Below are positions 60,114 to 64,000 of a stretch of 64,000 nucleotides of DNA, one piece after another (position 1 is the stretch's first letter; every line of letters begins with the position of its first letter). This DNA comes from Desulfovibrionaceae bacterium (lineage in GTDB: Bacteria > Desulfobacterota > Desulfovibrionia > Desulfovibrionales > Desulfovibrionaceae): NCBI GenBank assembly GCA_028689675.1, contig JAQVCS010000004.1:62001-126000 (forward strand), written 5' to 3'. Under the pieces are notes generated by a model. That model did no database searches. It worked only from the letters and a program-made list of their open reading frames with translations, and was not told where the DNA came from. Made by a program: the position numbers and the translations under genes.

Positions 60114-61862
60114 TCACCGCCGAAAGCCAGCCATGCGCTCCCCAATATTTCGCATTGTTTGTCTGGGGCGGGCTACTTGCTGAGGGCTTGGCTTGTCCGT
60201 CCCCTCCGCTGGGCGCGGGATATGCCGCACGTTCAGAATATAGGCAAGCGCTCGCGTCATAACTTCGCAGTCCCAATAGTGGTTCGGCTTGCGACGCGGG
60301 TTTTCCCAGCCATGCTTTTCATCGTCCCACACTTCGGCGCACATTTCGCGGGCATACTGCTCTAGCCCGCCGTCTGCATTGCTGTGCAGGTGAAAAGCCC
60401 CAGGGTCATCAGGCGCTATGCCCAGCCTATGGGCAAGGTCAGATTTGAAAAAGGTCACGTCACAACGCCACAAGTTCATGCCGCCGGGGATACGCACTTT
60501 ATTGCCGCGCGCATCGGGGAAATACTCTTGCGGCGAAGGATTAAAGGGCTGCGTAAGCGAACGCACACCCTGCCAAGGGTAGGCGCGCCCGCGATGCTTG
60601 ATGCAATAGGCATAGACCTGCGAAGCGCGCAAACCCATGGCATCAATCATGGCCGCCCGCACACGATATTCCCGCCCTTGGGCATCATGGTACACCGAGC
60701 GCCACAAAATATCCGTCAATGCTGCAAAGGTAGGGGCAACGCCACATTGCACCAGCCACGATTCCCCCTCGTCACCAAAGCCAAAAGCACGAATAACATA
60801 ACGAAAATAACCCTTTTGCTCTGAAACGCCTTGCGTATCCACCCCAGCCAGCAGGCAGGCAACACGCGGCAGGGGCAAGCCTGCTGCCTGCGGCAAGGCA
60901 CTGGGCACAGCCCCACGCGGGCGGTCATCGCACAGGCGCAAAATGCCTTCTTCGCCGCGCTCTTCATATTCGAGCGCCCAAGGCTCGGCCTTGTATTGGT
61001 TCTGCAAGTTCATCAGCGTTTCGCGGGTATTTTCTGCCTTATGCTTTAATGCCGCGCTTGCCACTTCCGAAAGCGACACGAAATAGGAAATCCACGCGGG
61101 CACATGAAAGCCCACCTTTTGCGGGTGCAGGGTACGCAGGCAGGCGCTCAGCTCCATGCCGCTTGCCTCGTCCCGCCATTCCCCCTTGCGTACAGCGCGG
61201 TCGCGGTCGCCATCATCCCACACCGCGCCGCAATGCTCGCAGGTATAATAGGCCAGCTTGCGCGAAAGCACGTCCTCGGCGGAAGGCTCTTCGCTGCTGT
61301 CTTTGTGCGGCCAGGCTATGCGGTCAAACAACATGAGCTGCATCATGCCGCAATGCGGGCAGCACACCCAGTAACGAAAGCGGACATTTGCCTCTTTGGT
61401 AAAGGCAAGCCAGATTGCGCCGTCTTCGGTGGTGGGCGTAGAAATTTTGAAAATATGCCGCCGTGAGCGCCATGTGGTGGTGCGCTTTTCGGCAAGCGCT
61501 TCTGATGTTGCCTCATTTTTGGGATTCTTGTACTTGTCCAGCTCGTCCAAAATGAGCGTCCGAATAGGCTTGTTGCCCAAGCGGGACACAGAGCCAGACC
61601 AGCCCAAATAAATAGGCATGTGCGCCAAGTTGATGCGCAAGCTTGAGGCATCATCAGACAAGCCCGTCATGTAAGAGCGCAGGCGCGGCGAATGAGTCAG
61701 CATGGGAATAATGCGGTCGCGGGCATTTTCGCGGGCTGTCAGCTCGTCTGGGTACACATACATAACGGGGCCAGCACTGCGGTCTATTGCCCAGCCCACG
61801 ATATTATGCCCAGCTTCAGAACCGCCTGTCTGCGGGCTTTTGCACAAAATAACCACTTCTAC
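60114..61862 (-). pseudogene. Phage terminase large subunit (GpA type), N-terminally truncated
   Basis: About 580 codons from VEVVILCKSPQTGGSEAGHN: Walker A equivalent, LYVYPDELTARENARDRI (read MYVYPDELT here), LILDELDKYKNPKNEATSEA, two CxxC pairs (CPHCG, CEHCG), CDDRPRGAVPS, and ANHYWDCEVMTRALAYI-like nuclease end (PNHYWDCEVMTRALAY). The frame extends to 61964 but that part overlaps another gene and is not terminase. The first 60 or so family residues are missing. Intact frame otherwise, unlike the relative at 14979. Confidence 0.85.
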
Positions 61863-62206
61863 TGGTCTTGGCGCTCGCCGTTGATGGTGTCGTGTGCCTG
61901 CATAAGAACAGCGCCACGCGCTTGCGGGGCAGCAGGCAGCATAATGCCCTCGCAATCGCCGCAACGCTCTGGGGCAGCCTGCTTATTTTTCTGGCATTGT
62001 GCTGGCGTGATGCGGGCACTAAATTTTTCGCAATACCCTGTGTTCTTTTCCATAAATGACCTCACTGCATATTCATCAATAGATTTTTTGCCCTGCCCAG
62101 AGGCAAGGTCTCGAAAATGGGCATATTTGGAGCGGCTGGAAATAACAAAGCGCTGTACCTCGCCATAGCTCCTTGGCTTTTCACAGGCTTGGGTTAGCAT
62201 GCTCAT
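61859..62206 (-). CDS. Small phage protein with Cys cluster
   Basis: 115 residues: MSMLTQACEKPRSYGEVQRF, a YAVRSFMEKN segment, ARITPAQCQKNKQAAPERCG then DCEGI. The C-x-n-C-x-x-C arrangement could bind zinc. AAAGGAGG lies 9 bases before the ATG at 62206; the ATG at 62215 touches it and is rejected. Its end overlaps the truncated terminase frame. Confidence 0.6.
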   Translation of the reverse strand: MSMLTQACEKPRSYGEVQRFVISSRSKYAHFRDLASGQGKKSIDEYAVRSFMEKNTGYCEKFSARITPAQCQKNKQAAPERCGDCEGIMLPAAPQARGAVLMQAHDTINGERQDQ

Positions 62207-62405
62207 ACAAGGCATCCTCCTTTCTTAACGCACACGTCATTTTTTCGCCCCGTCTTATCGCGAGCTTGTTAATTTCTATGGCTGATAATTGGCGTATGCC
62301 ATTTGCCAATTTTTTAGCTGTTTCTTTGTCAGCTTTTTTCTTGGCAAGAATGGCTGCTTCTTTTTCCACACGCGCCAGTACGGCATCGGTAATTTTTTTT
62401 GCCAT
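62181..62405 (-). CDS. Small lysine-rich helical phage protein
   Basis: 74 residues: MAKKITDAVLARVEKEAAIL, AKKKADKETAKKLANGIRQL, then a basic segment and EHANPSL. Probably a helical nucleic-acid-associated or regulatory phage protein; family not recognised. AGAGGGGG lies 7-8 bases before the ATG. Overlaps the next gene by 26 bases. Confidence 0.6.
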   Translation of the reverse strand: MAKKITDAVLARVEKEAAILAKKKADKETAKKLANGIRQLSAIEINKLAIRRGEKMTCALRKEDALYEHANPSL

Positions 62406-62659
62406 GATTATACCCCCTCTCGCGTTCCGTTATTCCGTGGCATCCATTCCGCACATCGCGGGCAAAGTCTGGGGTACGACCGCCGTTGGTAGCTTCTGCC
62501 CAGGGAAGGAACCGCTAAGTAAAAGACGCGACAAAAGAGCACAGCAAAGAATGCTGCACTTTTGGAAGGGGAGGCTTTGAAAATTGAGTGGGGTATGGGG
62601 AGAGAACTTCCCCGTGGGTGTGAGGAATAAACTTGATGGTCACTTTTTGGTGACAATAG
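62406..62659. other. Prophage end region, only a possible gene remnant
   Basis: The minus-strand frame around 62408-62510 reads YPRLCPRCAEWMPRNN, which looks like a zinc-ribbon end of a phage protein, but no start or upstream part can be found. Nothing else seen. Confidence 0.3.
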
Positions 62660-62696
62660 AAAAAGCCAGCTACATATAAAATATATGTAACTGGCT
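62660..62696 (-). terminator. Terminator downstream of tRNA-His
   Basis: On the minus strand AGCCAGTTACATATA pairs with its near complement around a TTTT loop, followed by T. The stem is 15-16 bp with one mismatch. Confidence 0.75.
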
Positions 62697-62704
62697 GAAA
62701 TTTG

Positions 62705-62781
62705 TGGGGCGAATGACGTGGATTGAACACGCGACACCCTGGGCCACAACCAGGTGCTCTGCCAACTGAGCTACATCCGCC
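62705..62781 (-). tRNA. tRNA-His (anticodon GTG)
   Basis: The minus strand begins G(-1) GCGGATGTAGCTCAGTTGG and ends with encoded CCA. The anticodon arm CTGGTTGTGGCCCAG gives GTG. The extra 5' G pairs with the discriminator C, as in bacterial tRNA-His. The last 31 bases (62705-62735) recur inverted at 46541 and are taken as the attachment core of prophage 2. Confidence 0.95.
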
Positions 62782-63012
62782 ACAACAGGAGAGGTTCTAT
62801 AGGCAAGCTCAAAAAAAAGCAAGCATTATTTTGCAGTATTTTATATTTTTCTTTTCTATGTGGCTTACTCTGCTTCTCTGCGGGGCAGGCAGGAAACTTT
62901 GCTGGATTTTTTTTGCGATCAAGGCTAAAATTTTTTTGATGTGGCGGCGGTAAATTTCTGCTTTGCCCTGCCGCACAATACTTTAGTCTTTTCTAAGGAT
63001 ATAAGAAAATCT

Positions 63013-64000
63013 ATGGATAAGCTTGTTATTGAAGGCGGGGTTTCCCTCAACGGTGTTATTGCTGTCAGCGGCTCTAAAAACGCTGCTCTCCCCATCCTCT
63101 TTGCCTCCATTTTATTAGATGCCCCCACTACCTTCACCAATGTTCCCAATTTACGGGACATACACACCACCATCAAGCTGCTCACCCTGCTGGGTTGCGC
63201 CTGTGACTTTGCCGACAACACAGTCTGCATGACACCGGGCACGCTCACAGCCGAAGCCCCCTATGATTTGGTGCGCACCATGCGTGCCTCGGTGCTGTGC
63301 CTTGGGCCTTTGCTGGCGCGCCTTGGACAGGCCAAAGTGGCCTTGCCCGGCGGCTGTGCTATTGGGGCGCGCCCTGTTGACCAGCACCTGAAAGGGCTGG
63401 AAAAAATGGGCGCGCATTTTGACCTTGATGCAGGCAATATTATTGGCCGCTGCACCAAGCTGCATGGGGCGCACATCACCTTTGATATGCCCACCGTGGG
63501 CGGCACAGAAAACTTGTTGATGGCTGCCAGCCTTGCCGAAGGCGAAACCGTGCTGGAAAATGCCGCCCGCGAGCCTGAAATTGTTGACCTTGCCAACTTC
63601 CTCATCAGCTGCGGGGCGCGCATCAGCGGGCATGGCACCAGTTGCATTCGCATTCAGGGTGTCAGCAGCCTTGGCGGCACCACCTACCCCATCATGCCCG
63701 ACCGCATTGAAGCGGGCACGTTCCTTGTTGCCGCAGGCATTACCAACGGCAATTTGCTGGTAAAAAATTGCCCTTGGCAGGAATTGGAAGCCGTTATTCT
63801 CAAGCTGCAATCCATGGGCATGGTGCTGGAAAAGCACCCAGAAGGCGTGCTTGCCCGCCGCGGCGAAGCTGGCCTGCGCAGTGTGGATGTGCAAACGCGC
63901 CCCTTCCCTGGCTTTCCTACCGATATGCAGGCGCAGCTTATGTCGCTTATGTGCTTGGCTAAGGGCAGCTCGCTGGTGGAAGAAAGCATTTTTGAAAACC
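63013..64000 (+). CDS. murA: UDP-N-acetylglucosamine 1-carboxyvinyltransferase, partial
   Basis: First committed step of peptidoglycan synthesis: adds enolpyruvate to UDP-GlcNAc. 329 codons are visible and the 3' end lies beyond the window. Starts [20 protein letters not shown] with SKNAALPIL. The catalytic/fosfomycin-target cysteine is present in [27 protein letters not shown] and [13 protein letters not shown] are family segments. Ribosome site weak. Confidence 0.95.
   Translation, partial: MDKLVIEGGVSLNGVIAVSGSKNAALPILFASILLDAPTTFTNVPNLRDIHTTIKLLTLLGCACDFADNTVCMTPGTLTAEAPYDLVRTMRASVLCLGPLLARLGQAKVALPGGCAIGARPVDQHLKGLEKMGAHFDLDAGNIIGRCTKLHGAHITFDMPTVGGTENLLMAASLAEGETVLENAAREPEIVDLANFLISCGARISGHGTSCIRIQGVSSLGGTTYPIMPDRIEAGTFLVAAGITNGNLLVKNCPWQELEAVILKLQSMGMVLEKHPEGVLARRGEAGLRSVDVQTRPFPGFPTDMQAQLMSLMCLAKGSSLVEESIFEN

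Noticed and set aside
61862..61964. N-terminal extension of the 60.1-kb terminase frame
   Set aside because: These 34 codons overlap the end of the Cys-cluster gene in another frame and bear no resemblance to terminase N-termini. Taken as an accidental open frame upstream of a truncation.

Overview
The window looks like chromosome from a Desulfovibrionaceae-type sulfate or sulfite reducer (Deltaproteobacteria/Desulfobacterota). The pointers are a two-subunit glycine dehydrogenase in a gcvT-gcvH-gcvPA-gcvPB operon, an L-lactate permease, LarB/LarC1-type nickel-pincer genes, and lambda-like prophage debris of a kind common in Desulfovibrio. The genus is inferred from gene content and protein style only.

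Layout. 1-9.0 kb: glycine cleavage operon, a membrane-anchored coiled-coil protein, lactate permease and an ArsP-type permease. 9.0-17.4 kb: prophage remnant 1 beside tRNA-Leu(CAA). It keeps a frameshifted terminase, a gpW-like gene, a portal stump fused to a tape-measure fragment, and a truncated integrase. Between terminase and gpW sits a cargo block: a small repressor with its own operators, then three promoter-to-terminator micro-cassettes encoding 24-56 residue membrane peptides. 17.6-40.4 kb: core genes (uppP, metG, ricT, gatB, nadK, a SIS isomerase, hemC, a Lon-like protease, ybeY-pgpH-phoH, gltX, nifU-type, argF). This stretch also has a TetR gene and a sodium:solute symporter operon preceded by a Phe/Tyr-rich leader peptide and an attenuator. 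40.4-41.1 kb: an IS200-family element.

41.1-62.8 kb: prophage remnant 2, next to tRNA-His. It appears to have been broken by an inversion of about 12.9 kb (41,134 to 54,012). The tail-tip gene is split, with its front half at 54.0-55.7 kb on the minus strand and its back half at 41.1-42.8 kb on the plus strand, and the halves rejoin in frame. A 31-bp copy of the tRNA-His 3' end at 46,541 is inverted relative to the tRNA, and undoing the same inversion makes the two copies direct repeats. Caught inside the inversion is a chromosomal run (MFS exporter, esterase, metallo-beta-lactamase fold protein, DUF362 protein, larB, larC1). The remnant also carries BrnT/BrnA and YafQ/DinJ toxin-antitoxin pairs, two lipoproteins, a Bro-N protein, and a two-gene HIRAN/HipA-like kinase operon downstream of its terminase. 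The window ends in murA.

Most notable systems: (1) a three-copy, Fst/par-like type I toxin-antitoxin locus, in which a 27-28 residue membrane peptide faces a convergent consensus promoter across a shared terminator (43.1, 53.4 and 53.8 kb); (2) the tandem micro-cassettes of paired membrane peptides (13.0-14.3 kb); (3) a HipN-like/HIRAN protein with a separate kinase (58.3-60.0 kb); (4) an aromatic leader-peptide attenuator in front of a transporter (31.6 kb). In both prophages the cargo sits immediately downstream of the large terminase gene.
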